Notes: generated by a model not told the origin, from the letters alone. DNA of 7,520 nt from Gammaproteobacteria bacterium (GCA_026998145.1 JALTRC010000574.1:1-7520), one strand, 5' to 3'. Positions 1 to 6,510 are shown, counted from the stretch's first letter. Program-made: numbers and translations.

Positions 1-227
1 GGGGAGATAAAAAAATCCGGGTCATCCACCTGTGATTCCACATTTCCCCAGACATTCGTCTCTGCATGTAATAAATCCAGCCATTGCTGATGATTGGCCA
101 GATGCAGCTGCCTGGCTTCTGTCTGCAAACGGTTCAGCAGATCATTCGCCTGAGCAGGCAATAACAAACTGCTCAGCCATAATGCCGAGATATATTTAAA
201 TGCAGTTAATTTCGTTATTCGGTTCAC
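1..227 (-). CDS. Exported DUF4105 (Lnb-like) family protein, N-terminal part only
   Basis: A reading frame on the minus strand is open from a GTG at 227-225 to the left edge (75 codons plus 2 bases). It begins MNRITKLTAFKYIS and has a clear Sec signal peptide: basic start, hydrophobic stretch about residues 13-23, and an AQA-ND cleavage site near residue 27. The mature part carries W..LLH (residues 49-53) and VDDPDFFISP (67-76). I recall this combination from the N-terminal region of DUF4105/Lnb-type periplasmic or outer-membrane proteins, but only 75 residues are visible, so the family call is tentative. The GTG start is supported by AAAGG seven bases upstream on the minus strand. The gene diverges from proS with a 59-bp gap between starts. 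Its function is unknown. Confidence 0.55.
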   Translation of the reverse strand, partial: MNRITKLTAFKYISALWLSSLLLPAQANDLLNRLQTEARQLHLANHQQWLDLLHAETNVWGNVESQVDDPDFFIS

Positions 228-242
228 CCTGGGGCCTTTGTT

Positions 243-270
243 TTGTAAAATGCCCAGTCCATTCTCTAAT
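243..270 (+). promoter_or_regulatory. Possible sigma-70 promoter for proS
   Basis: TTGTAA at 243-248 (4 of 6 to TTGACA) and TCTAAT at 265-270 (5 of 6 to TATAAT) are separated by 16 bp in the divergent gap upstream of proS. The predicted transcript would start near 277 and leave only about 10 nt before the ATG at 287. That fits the lack of a clear Shine-Dalgarno sequence, but it also makes this only a candidate. Confidence 0.3.
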
Positions 271-286
271 TAAACAAGACTTTTCC

Positions 287-1990
287 ATGCGCCTATCAAA
301 GTATCCTCTTTCCACCCTTAAAGAAACCCCGGCCGATGCGGAGATTGCCAGCCATCAGCTGATGCTGCGCGCCGGCCTGATTCGCCGTCTGGCCTCCGGC
401 CTGTATAACTGGCTGCCGCTGGGTTACAAGGTACTGCGCAAGGTGGAAAATATTATTCGTGAAGAGATGGACAACAGCGGCGCGCTGGAGTTGCTGATGC
501 CCACGGTGCAACCGGCAGAGCTGTGGCAGGAATCCGGTCGCTGGGAACAATACGGCCCGGAGCTGCTACGCCTGAAAGATCGCCATGACCGTGAGTTCTG
601 CCTGGGCCCCACCCATGAAGAAATCATCACCGATCTGGCGCGCCGTGAACTGAGCAGCTATAAGCAGCTGCCCATTTGCTGGTATCAGATTCAAACTAAA
701 TTCCGCGATGAAATCCGCCCCCGCTTTGGCATTATGCGCAGCCGGGAATTTATTATGAAGGATGCCTATTCCTTCCACCTTTCCCAGCAGTCTCTGCAAC
801 AGACCTACGATGCCATGCATCAGGCCTACTGCAATATTTTTGAGCGGCTGGGATTAAACTTCCGCCCGGTTCTGGCCGACTCGGGGGCCATTGGCGGCAG
901 CAGTTCCCATGAATTTCATGTGCTGGCCGATTCCGGTGAAGACGCCATTGCCTTTGCCTCCGGCAGTGATTATGCAGCCAATATTGAAAAGGCCGGCTAC
1001 CTGCCACCAGCCGATCCCCGCCCGGCTCCTACTTTAGAGATGGAAACCATCGACACCGCCGATGCCCACAGCATTGATGAAATCTGTGACTATCTGGATG
1101 TGGATGCCCGCCTCACGGTTAAAACTCTGCTGGTTGAAGGTGCCGAAGAAGGCTCGGTGGTTGCTCTGGTATTGCGCGGCGATCATGAGCTCAATGAAAT
1201 CAAGGCCGAGCATCTGGAGCCGGTAAAAAGCCCCTTAAGCTTTGCCTCCGAAGAACAGGTAAAAAAAGTGGCCGGTTGTATGCCCGGTTCGGTTGGCCCG
1301 GTAGGACTGGACATCACCATTATTGCGGATCACAGCGCTGCCCATTGCAGTGATTTTATCTGCGGCGCCAATATCGATAATAAGCACCTGCAAAACGTCA
1401 ACTGGGGCCGTGACCTGCCAGAGCCCATTGTGGCGGATATTCGCAATGTGGTGGAAGGGGATGCCAGCCCCGATGGCAAGGGCACACTTTCCATTGTGCG
1501 CGGTATTGAGGTTGGCCATATATTCCAGCTGGGGGATAAATATTCCCGGGCGCTGGATGCGGGGGTGCTGAATGAAAACGGCAAACGGCAGATTATGACC
1601 ATGGGCTGTTACGGTATCGGGGTAACTCGCGTAGTCGCCGCCGCCATTGAACAGAATCATGATGACAATGGCATTATCTGGCCGGCCGCCATTGCGCCTT
1701 TTGATATTGCCATTGCACCGATCAATATGCACAAGTCTGAAAAGGTGCAGCAGGCGGTTGAAACCATTTATGCGGATTTAACCAGCGCCGGTTTTGATGT
1801 TCTATTATTTGATAATAAGGATCGTTTAGGCGCCATGCTGGCAGATATCGAGCTGATTGGTATTCCCCATCGGCTGGTGATTGGTGAGCGTGGCCTGGAT
1901 GCGGGCAAGGTGGAATACAAGGGCCGCCGGGATGAAAAATCCACCGAGATCGAACGGGATAAACTGATGGCGTTTCTGAAGCAATTATAA
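287..1990 (+). CDS. proS: Prolyl-tRNA synthetase (bacterial type with editing domain)
   Basis: This cytoplasmic class II aminoacyl-tRNA synthetase charges tRNA-Pro with proline. The protein is 567 residues, close to E. coli ProRS (572), and can be aligned end to end with it. The start is placed at the ATG at 287, giving MRLSKYPLSTLKETPADAE, which matches the conserved N-terminus. The longer in-frame start at 200 adds 29 non-conserved residues and would overlap the divergent gene. Visible motifs are GPTHEE (107-112), motif 2 FRDE (139-142) followed by RPRFGIMRSREFIMKDAYSF, and motif 3 GCYGIGVTR (440-448). The INS editing insertion lies at about 222-405 and contains VKTLL with a lysine at 279, the position of the editing-domain lysine in E. 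coli. The stop overlaps the next gene's putative ATG by one base. Confidence 0.97.
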   Translation: MRLSKYPLSTLKETPADAEIASHQLMLRAGLIRRLASGLYNWLPLGYKVLRKVENIIREEMDNSGALELLMPTVQPAELWQESGRWEQYGPELLRLKDRHDREFCLGPTHEEIITDLARRELSSYKQLPICWYQIQTKFRDEIRPRFGIMRSREFIMKDAYSFHLSQQSLQQTYDAMHQAYCNIFERLGLNFRPVLADSGAIGGSSSHEFHVLADSGEDAIAFASGSDYAANIEKAGYLPPADPRPAPTLEMETIDTADAHSIDEICDYLDVDARLTVKTLLVEGAEEGSVVALVLRGDHELNEIKAEHLEPVKSPLSFASEEQVKKVAGCMPGSVGPVGLDITIIADHSAAHCSDFICGANIDNKHLQNVNWGRDLPEPIVADIRNVVEGDASPDGKGTLSIVRGIEVGHIFQLGDKYSRALDAGVLNENGKRQIMTMGCYGIGVTRVVAAAIEQNHDDNGIIWPAAIAPFDIAIAPINMHKSEKVQQAVETIYADLTSAGFDVLLFDNKDRLGAMLADIELIGIPHRLVIGERGLDAGKVEYKGRRDEKSTEIERDKLMAFLKQL

Positions 1991-2646
1991 TGAACAGGCT
2001 ATGCAATACAGCCACCCCCTTTGCAACAGGGGTGCTGAAATCTCCTCCGGCCCCTCTTTTTCAAAGCAGGGGGCTTTTGCGCTCACTACTTTGTATCAGT
2101 CTTTGTCTGTTACTGTTTATCCCTGCTCCCTCTATCGCCAGCTCTCAGCAGGCTGATCCGGAGCTGCGCCAGCGACTGATCCAGGCAGTGAATGCCGCCA
2201 GCAGTTTCAAAGATCGTTTTGATGCGGAGGTCTGGCTGCTGGATATGGCGGGCCGTCTGGAAAAACGTATCCCCGATCTGCAAAGCCGCCTGTATTTATT
2301 ACGGCAGATTCATCAGGAAGCCACCCGCGCCGGTCTGCACCCGGAACTGGTACTGGCTGTCGTTGATATTGAGAGCCGTTTTGACCGTTTTGCCATTTCC
2401 CGCTCCGGTGCCCAGGGGCTGATGCAGATTATGCCTTTCTGGCTGGATGAAATCGGCCACCCGGATGATAATCTGATGGATGTGTCCACCAATCTACGCA
2501 TGGGCTGCACCATTTTGAAATATTATCTGGATAAGGAAAAAGGCGATCTGAAGCGGGCACTGGCCCGCTACAACGGCAGCCTGGGTTCCTCCCGCTACCC
2601 GGAAAAAATCATTGCCCAGTTAAACCGGCGCTGGTTTAAAAACTAA
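1990..2646 (+). CDS. Exported lytic transglycosylase, SLT (GH23) domain
   Basis: This is a predicted periplasmic murein lytic transglycosylase of 218 residues that would cleave the MurNAc-GlcNAc bond of peptidoglycan. The SLT fold is shown by the catalytic glutamate in VVDIESRFD (E128), GAQGLMQIMP (140-149) and ARYNGS (192-197), in the order usual for GH23 enzymes. A hydrophobic segment at about residues 33-47 ends in PSIA-SS, a signal peptidase I type site, and no lipobox is seen. The ATG at 1990 overlaps the proS stop (TAATG), suggesting translational coupling. However, the first 29 residues look unlike coding sequence and cover two hairpins. An in-frame TTG at 2077 would give the compact signal peptide MRSLLCISLCLLLF, and a GTG at 2032 is also possible. 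The product call is firm; the start is not. Confidence 0.88.
   Translation: MNRLCNTATPFATGVLKSPPAPLFQSRGLLRSLLCISLCLLLFIPAPSIASSQQADPELRQRLIQAVNAASSFKDRFDAEVWLLDMAGRLEKRIPDLQSRLYLLRQIHQEATRAGLHPELVLAVVDIESRFDRFAISRSGAQGLMQIMPFWLDEIGHPDDNLMDVSTNLRMGCTILKYYLDKEKGDLKRALARYNGSLGSSRYPEKIIAQLNRRWFKN
2013..2034 (+). other. Hairpin just after proS
   Basis: CACCCC at 2013-2018 pairs perfectly with GGGGTG at 2029-2034 around a 10-nt loop. No T tract follows. It lies 23 bp past the proS stop and inside the first codons of the downstream gene as annotated from 1990, so it may belong to a proS 3' end or to a translational control region. Confidence 0.35.
2050..2078 (+). terminator. Terminator-like hairpin overlapping the transglycosylase 5' end
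   Basis: GCCCCT at 2050-2055 pairs with GGGGGC at 2069-2074 (one G-U). An inner CTTT/AAAG helix (2056-2059 with 2063-2066) is separated by a two-base bulge. Four T residues follow at 2075-2078. The stem is GC-rich but the T run is short, so termination would be partial at best. It lies upstream of the TTG at 2077, so if the transglycosylase starts there this would be a normal proS intergenic attenuator or terminator. Confidence 0.35.
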
Positions 2647-2686
2647 CCCCCACCTGTCAATATCCCTTATTTTTATGCACCTTTTT

Positions 2687-2752
2687 GGGGAAACAATGCC
2701 CGCATTTTGTGCAGGGCTTTGAATGCCACGACCCGAGCTCCCCCGTTTCCCC
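2687..2752. repeat. 8-bp inverted repeat upstream of the sigma-54 promoter
   Basis: GGGGAAAC at 2687-2694 is the exact reverse complement of GTTTCCCC at 2745-2752, with 58 bp between centres. The arms lie about 79-144 bp upstream of the predicted transcription start of the octaheme cytochrome gene. That is the distance range where sigma-54 enhancer-binding proteins usually bind. Whether these are protein-binding half-sites or the base of a large stem-loop cannot be told from sequence alone. Confidence 0.4.
2698..2717 (+). terminator. Hairpin after the transglycosylase, possible weak terminator
   Basis: GCCC (2698-2701) plus GCA (2702-2704) pair with TGC (2710-2712) and GGGC (2714-2717), with a TTTTG loop and one bulged A. 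The hairpin is 51 bp past the transglycosylase stop. Only TTT follows, so as a terminator it is weak. It also sits inside the 2687-2752 inverted repeat. Confidence 0.3.
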
Positions 2753-2803
2753 AATAATACGATTAAAAACAATAACTTAAATCTACTTTCCTTACATAAA
2801 TTT

Positions 2804-2820
2804 AAGGCATGATTATTGCA
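2804..2820 (+). promoter_or_regulatory. Sigma-54 (-24/-12) promoter for the octaheme cytochrome gene
   Basis: The sequence AAGGCATGATTATTGCA matches the RpoN consensus TGGCAYG-N4-TTGCW at every position except the first T. The invariant GG (2806-2807) and GC (2818-2819) are separated by exactly 10 bases, as required. The predicted start of transcription is about 2831, giving a leader of about 58 nt before the ATG at 2889. Sigma-54 promoters need an activator ATPase (NtrC, NorR or similar), so the gene is probably tightly inducible. No activator gene is in the window. Confidence 0.65.
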
Positions 2821-2834
2821 GATTCCCTTTCATC

Positions 2835-2858
2835 ACGAAAACGGCCAGCTGTTTTCGT
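2835..2858 (+). promoter_or_regulatory. Hairpin at the very 5' end of the octaheme cytochrome mRNA
   Basis: ACGAAAAC (2835-2842) pairs perfectly with GTTTTCGT (2851-2858). Two further inner pairs (G-U at 2843/2850 and G-C at 2844/2849) close a CCAG tetraloop, for about 10 bp in total. If the sigma-54 call is right, the hairpin starts about 4 nt from the mRNA 5' end, where it could stabilise the transcript or affect initiation. An AU-rich single-stranded stretch and GGGGG at 2878-2882, six bases before the ATG, follow. Confidence 0.4.
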
Positions 2859-2888
2859 TTATTAAAAAAATAAAACCGGGGGTTATCC

Positions 2889-4358
2889 ATGAATATTCAT
2901 CGCTCTTCTCAGAGCTTGCTAAAAGCGGCACTCTTAGTGCTGGCTTTACTACCATTTGCCGCAAATCATGCTGTGGCAGCAACATCATCCAATAAAAAAG
3001 ATGAACCAGTTGAAGTGTTAAAAGGCTTCGACCATCTGTCCAAGGAAAGCGCCCAGTGTGTGTCCTGCCACCGGGAGAAAACCCCCGGCATTTATCAGAT
3101 GTGGGGGGATTCCAAACACTATCGGGCCAATGTGGGCTGTTATGAATGCCATAAGGCAAATCCTTCTGACAAGGATGCGATTAAACACAAGGATCACATT
3201 ATTTCGGTAATTGTTTCACCCAAAGATTGCAGCAATTGTCACGAAAAAGAGGTGAAAGAATTTGATAAGTCTCACCATGCTTCTGCCGGCAATATCCTGG
3301 GCTCTCTGGACAATGTACTGGCTGAAGTGGTGGAAGGTGCACCCACTTTACACGGCACTTCGCCTGTGGTGACTTCCGGTTGTATGGGCTGCCACGGTTC
3401 CATTGTGCGGGTTGAGTCCGATGGCTCATTAAACTCTGCCAGCTGGCCCAATACGGGTATTGGGCGAATCAATCCTGACGGTTCCAAAGGTGCCTGCTCT
3501 GCCTGTCACCTGCGCCATAATTTCTCGGCGGAACAGGCGCGTCACCCTGATAACTGTGGCCGCTGTCACCTGGGACCTGACCATCCGCAAAAAGAGATTT
3601 ATGAAGAGTCAGTACACGGTGTGGCCTTCCGCGCCAATATCGACAAGATGAATATGGATTCTTCCAAGTGGATTGCCGGTGAAGATTATAATGCGGCACC
3701 CACCTGTGCCACCTGCCACATGTCAGCCACCAAGGATCTGCCCGTTAATCATGATATCGGCAGCCGTATTTCCTGGAATCTGCGTGCGCCGGTTTCCTTC
3801 AAGATTGATGCAAAAGCCATTAAGGCCGGTAAAAAAGTTAAGCCATGGCTGGAGCGCCGTAAAGATATGAAGAGCGTCTGTTCATCATGCCACGGCCGCA
3901 ATATTGTGGATAATTTCTACGATCAGCTGGATGCCTTTGTCGAACTGTTCAATAACAAGTTTGCCATCCCTGCCAAAGAGCTGGTCACACTGGTGAAAAA
4001 AGAAGGCCTGATCGACAAGACCAAGTTCAATGATGAGGTGGAATGGACATATTTCTATCTGTGGCATCACGAAGGTCGTCGCGCCCGTCACGGTGCTGCC
4101 ATGCTGGCACCGGATTATGTGCACTGGGAAGGTATGTTTGAAATCGCTCACCGCTTTTATATGGAAATGGTTCCGCAGATCAAGGATCTAATCAAGGAAG
4201 CCAAAGATCACGGTAAATACAAGGCGGCTGAAAGGGTTCAGGCCAAGCTGGATGAAATCTTAAATTCAGAAATGCACCGCTGGTTCCTGGGCAAAAAGCC
4301 ACCTAAAGCCTGGTCGCCGAAAGATAGCGACAACCACGGTTTTAAATCTAAAAAGTAG
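2889..4358 (+). CDS. Octaheme cytochrome c, hydroxylamine oxidoreductase (HAO) family
   Basis: A 489-residue periplasmic protein with a signal peptide (hydrophobic about 11-24, cleavage near AVA-AT at 30) and exactly eight CXXCH sites: 57, 84, 114, 165, 203, 223, 273 and 331. Spacing and flanking sequence match HAO. After heme 5 comes RHNFSAEQARHPDNCGRCH, and after heme 6 GPDH (229-232) with SVHG. D231-H232 correspond to the active-site Asp-His of Nitrosomonas HAO. The catalytic heme would be the fourth (CMGCH, 165-169). HHEGRRARHG (393-402) and PDYVHWEG (408-415) mark the helical C-terminal part. No C-terminal membrane helix is present, unlike Nitrosomonas HAO. By my manual alignment the cross-linking tyrosine position holds W413, with Y410 nearby. 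Family knowledge allows hydroxylamine or hydrazine oxidation, or nitrite/hydroxylamine reduction. The tyrosine change and the quinol-linked neighbour favour reduction, which is an inference. Transcription probably starts at a sigma-54 promoter and ends at two terminators. Confidence 0.92.
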   Translation: MNIHRSSQSLLKAALLVLALLPFAANHAVAATSSNKKDEPVEVLKGFDHLSKESAQCVSCHREKTPGIYQMWGDSKHYRANVGCYECHKANPSDKDAIKHKDHIISVIVSPKDCSNCHEKEVKEFDKSHHASAGNILGSLDNVLAEVVEGAPTLHGTSPVVTSGCMGCHGSIVRVESDGSLNSASWPNTGIGRINPDGSKGACSACHLRHNFSAEQARHPDNCGRCHLGPDHPQKEIYEESVHGVAFRANIDKMNMDSSKWIAGEDYNAAPTCATCHMSATKDLPVNHDIGSRISWNLRAPVSFKIDAKAIKAGKKVKPWLERRKDMKSVCSSCHGRNIVDNFYDQLDAFVELFNNKFAIPAKELVTLVKKEGLIDKTKFNDEVEWTYFYLWHHEGRRARHGAAMLAPDYVHWEGMFEIAHRFYMEMVPQIKDLIKEAKDHGKYKAAERVQAKLDEILNSEMHRWFLGKKPPKAWSPKDSDNHGFKSKK

Positions 4359-4372
4359 TTAATTCCACTGCT

Positions 4373-4400
4373 ACCGCCCCTGCTTTAGCAGGGGCGGTTT
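4373..4400 (+). terminator. Rho-independent terminator 1 after the octaheme cytochrome gene
   Basis: CCGCCCCTGC (4374-4383) and GCAGGGGCGG (4388-4397) form a perfect 10-bp stem with a TTTA loop, extended by one A-T pair (4373/4398). TTT then AAT follows. The stem begins 15 bp past the stop codon. The stem is very strong but the T run is short. Confidence 0.8.
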
Positions 4401-4409
4401 AATGGAAAG

Positions 4410-4465
4410 CTATGCAAGTGGGTGATTCAAAACCGATCATCCATCACTCACTTGCATAGTTTTTT
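4410..4465 (+). terminator. Rho-independent terminator 2, long stem with T6 tail
   Basis: The arm at 4410-4426 pairs with 4443-4459 over 17 positions with a single G-U wobble and a 16-nt loop. TTTTTT follows at 4460-4465. With the first hairpin it forms a tandem terminator that should almost completely separate the octaheme cytochrome transcript from the downstream cytochrome b/c gene. Confidence 0.82.
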
Positions 4466-4532
4466 ATTCATATTGTTCTGCAATCGCCACTTAAACAGAT
4501 GAGCTTGCGGCTTTACATTTCATGGCATATAG

Positions 4533-6503
4533 ATGTTAAAAAAAATAATACTGACTTTTCTTTTTTTCTCTTCTCCACTTCACGCTGTTGTTTTAGACGA
4601 GCAGATCAGTACAGATGTTTCAGATAAACAATGTATCAACTGTCATGGAGTCAAGGGTTTTTCTGCTTTTGAAGAAAAAGACGGACTGCGCAGCAAACAT
4701 GCTATCGACATCAATATTGCCGCCATGAGACAAAGCCTGCATGGCAAACTTAAGTGTGTGGATTGTCATACAGATGTTAAACAACTGCCCCATAAAAAAG
4801 AAAACGGCAAGTTCCTGAAACTCAAAGCCGTTGACTGTGTTTCCTGCCATGAAAAACTGAATCCCGAATCCATTCGACAGCGCACCAGGCCGGTGGGCCG
4901 GGGCGCTAATCCACGTACCCGCACCCCGGATGTTGTGCTCAATACAGAAAATTATAAACAGTCCATTCACGGTGACCCCACAAAAAACAATAATGCCAGC
5001 TGTAGCACCTGCCATACGGCTCACTATGTTTTTAAATCTGATGATCCCCGCGCCCTGAACTATCGGGAAAATTCACCGCAGATGTGTGGCGACTGTCACC
5101 AGAAGGCCTTATCCCTTTATAAAAAATCGGTGCATGGTGCAGCATTAAAAACCCCATGGAAAGGTGATAGTGCAACCTGTACCGACTGCCACTCGGCCCA
5201 TGATATTACCAAAGCCAAGAGTCTGAGTGCTCACCGAATCGTTACCAAAAACTGCGGCAACTGCCACCAAGAAGAAGTCTCCAGTTATATGTCCACCACC
5301 CATGGACAACTGGCCTGGCTGGGCAATAAAAAAGTGGCCCGCTGTATTGACTGTCACCGTGGTCATGATACCCGCAAGATAGAGGATCCCAAGTCAATGG
5401 TCAGTGATCAGAACCGCCTGCAAACCTGTCGTGAATGCCATAAGGATGCGGGTGAAGGCATCGTGGATTATCGCCCCCACGGCAACACATCTGATTTTGA
5501 TCGTTACCCCGGCATGTTTATTGTGGGTAAGTTTATGGTGGGCATTGTGATTGTGGTGCTGATCTTTTTCTATGGCCATTCCATCCTGTGGTTTGTTCGC
5601 GAATACAAAGAGCGAACCATTGTCTGGTATACGGATAATTCCCGCTCGGTGCCTGTGCATGTAAAACCGGAAAAGCCCCATAGTGAAAAACACTTCCAGC
5701 GTTTCTCTCTGCTGTGGCGATTAAATCACTGGGCACTGGCATTATCGGTAATGACCCTTACCTTAACCGGCATGGCAGTTATGTACCCGGATACTGACTG
5801 GGCCGTCAGTGTTATTAATACAGTCGGTGGCACTGCCGCATTTGGCACCATCCACCGCATTGCCGGGGTTATATTCCTGAGCTCTGTATTCGGCCACGGT
5901 ATTGTGGTTGTTCGTCATATACTCAAGGATAAAAACTTCGACTGGTTTGGCCCGGATTCATTACTGCCCCGCTGGAAAGACTGGGAAGATATGAAAGGTA
6001 TGTTCCGCTGGTTCTTTGGCAAGGGCAAGCAGCCACAACTGGATCGCTGGACCTACTGGGAAAAATTCGACTACTGGGCCGTTTACTGGGGCGCCTTTGT
6101 GATTGGCCTGTCCGGCGTCGTTCTATGGGCTTCACCTTATCTATTAAAATTCCTGCCGGGATGGGCGTTTAATATCGCCACCATTGCCCATGGTGTTGAA
6201 GCCTTCCTGGCAGTGGCCACCTTATTTGTGGTGCACTTTTTTAACAATCATTTCCGCCCGGAAAAATTCCCGCTGGATACGGTCATGTTTACCGGCAGCT
6301 GGGATCTGGAAGAGTTTAAACATGAACGTCCACTGGAATACCAGCGCCTCAAAGAAACTGGTGAGCTGGAAAAGCACCTGGTGAAACCACCCTCCAGAAA
6401 AGCCAATATTATTTTCCATATTATCGGCTTTACCCTGCTGGCTACCGGCATTACATTACTGGCAATGGTGGTTGTGGGATTTGTGAAACATGGGCTGGTG
6501 TAG
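4533..6503 (+). CDS. Nine-heme cytochrome c fused to cytochrome b, CbcL-like quinol oxidoreductase
   Basis: A 656-residue inner-membrane protein. The N-terminus MLKKIILTFLFFSSPLHA is a signal peptide. Nine CXXCH sites follow at 34, 75, 102, 157, 185, 216, 241, 271 and 299. Then comes a membrane helix (about 329-353), a four-helix FdnI/HydC-type cytochrome b core (helices about 394-418, 437-461, 514-535, 547-570) and a last helix (626-650). Candidate heme b ligands are H399 (NHW), H441, H455, H461, H553 and H568. A nine-heme c domain plus a six-helix diheme b domain is the published architecture of Geobacter CbcL, a menaquinol oxidoreductase. By analogy it should pass electrons between the quinone pool and the periplasm, here plausibly to the octaheme enzyme upstream. 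No Shine-Dalgarno sequence is evident before the ATG; the signal peptide fixes the start. A basic, Arg-rich loop (about 115-131) lies between hemes 3 and 4. The partner and direction of electron flow are inferred. Confidence 0.9.
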   Translation: MLKKIILTFLFFSSPLHAVVLDEQISTDVSDKQCINCHGVKGFSAFEEKDGLRSKHAIDINIAAMRQSLHGKLKCVDCHTDVKQLPHKKENGKFLKLKAVDCVSCHEKLNPESIRQRTRPVGRGANPRTRTPDVVLNTENYKQSIHGDPTKNNNASCSTCHTAHYVFKSDDPRALNYRENSPQMCGDCHQKALSLYKKSVHGAALKTPWKGDSATCTDCHSAHDITKAKSLSAHRIVTKNCGNCHQEEVSSYMSTTHGQLAWLGNKKVARCIDCHRGHDTRKIEDPKSMVSDQNRLQTCRECHKDAGEGIVDYRPHGNTSDFDRYPGMFIVGKFMVGIVIVVLIFFYGHSILWFVREYKERTIVWYTDNSRSVPVHVKPEKPHSEKHFQRFSLLWRLNHWALALSVMTLTLTGMAVMYPDTDWAVSVINTVGGTAAFGTIHRIAGVIFLSSVFGHGIVVVRHILKDKNFDWFGPDSLLPRWKDWEDMKGMFRWFFGKGKQPQLDRWTYWEKFDYWAVYWGAFVIGLSGVVLWASPYLLKFLPGWAFNIATIAHGVEAFLAVATLFVVHFFNNHFRPEKFPLDTVMFTGSWDLEEFKHERPLEYQRLKETGELEKHLVKPPSRKANIIFHIIGFTLLATGITLLAMVVVGFVKHGLV

Positions 6504-6510
6504 TCTGGAA

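Noticed and set aside
200..286. Extended N-terminus of the prolyl-tRNA synthetase from an ATG at 200
   Set aside because: The extra 29 residues do not match ProRS, and the region overlaps the start of the divergent exported protein. The conserved start MRLSKYPLSTLKETPADAE begins at 287.
1235..1732. Minus-strand 165-codon frame inside proS
   Set aside because: It is antisense to well-conserved ProRS editing and motif 3 sequence and shows no family resemblance. It is a by-product of codon bias.
2676..2713. TGCAC and GTGCA as an NtrC operator
   Set aside because: The half-sites are 28 bp apart, whereas NtrC sites have about 5-7 bp between halves. GTGCA is also part of the 2698-2717 hairpin.
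2833..3159. Minus-strand 108-codon frame opposite the octaheme cytochrome start
   Set aside because: It lies over a signal peptide and heme motifs on the plus strand that are clearly coding, and it has no recognisable motif of its own.
2889..4358. Pentaheme nitrite reductase NrfA or octaheme tetrathionate/nitrite reductase
   Set aside because: The heme count rules out NrfA, and no CXXCK site is present. The GPDH and GRRARHG segments with heme spacing fit the HAO family better.
4505..4533. TTGCGG and TATAGA with 17-bp spacing as a promoter for the cytochrome b/c gene
   Set aside because: The -10 element would overlap the start codon at 4533, so transcription would begin inside the signal peptide coding region.
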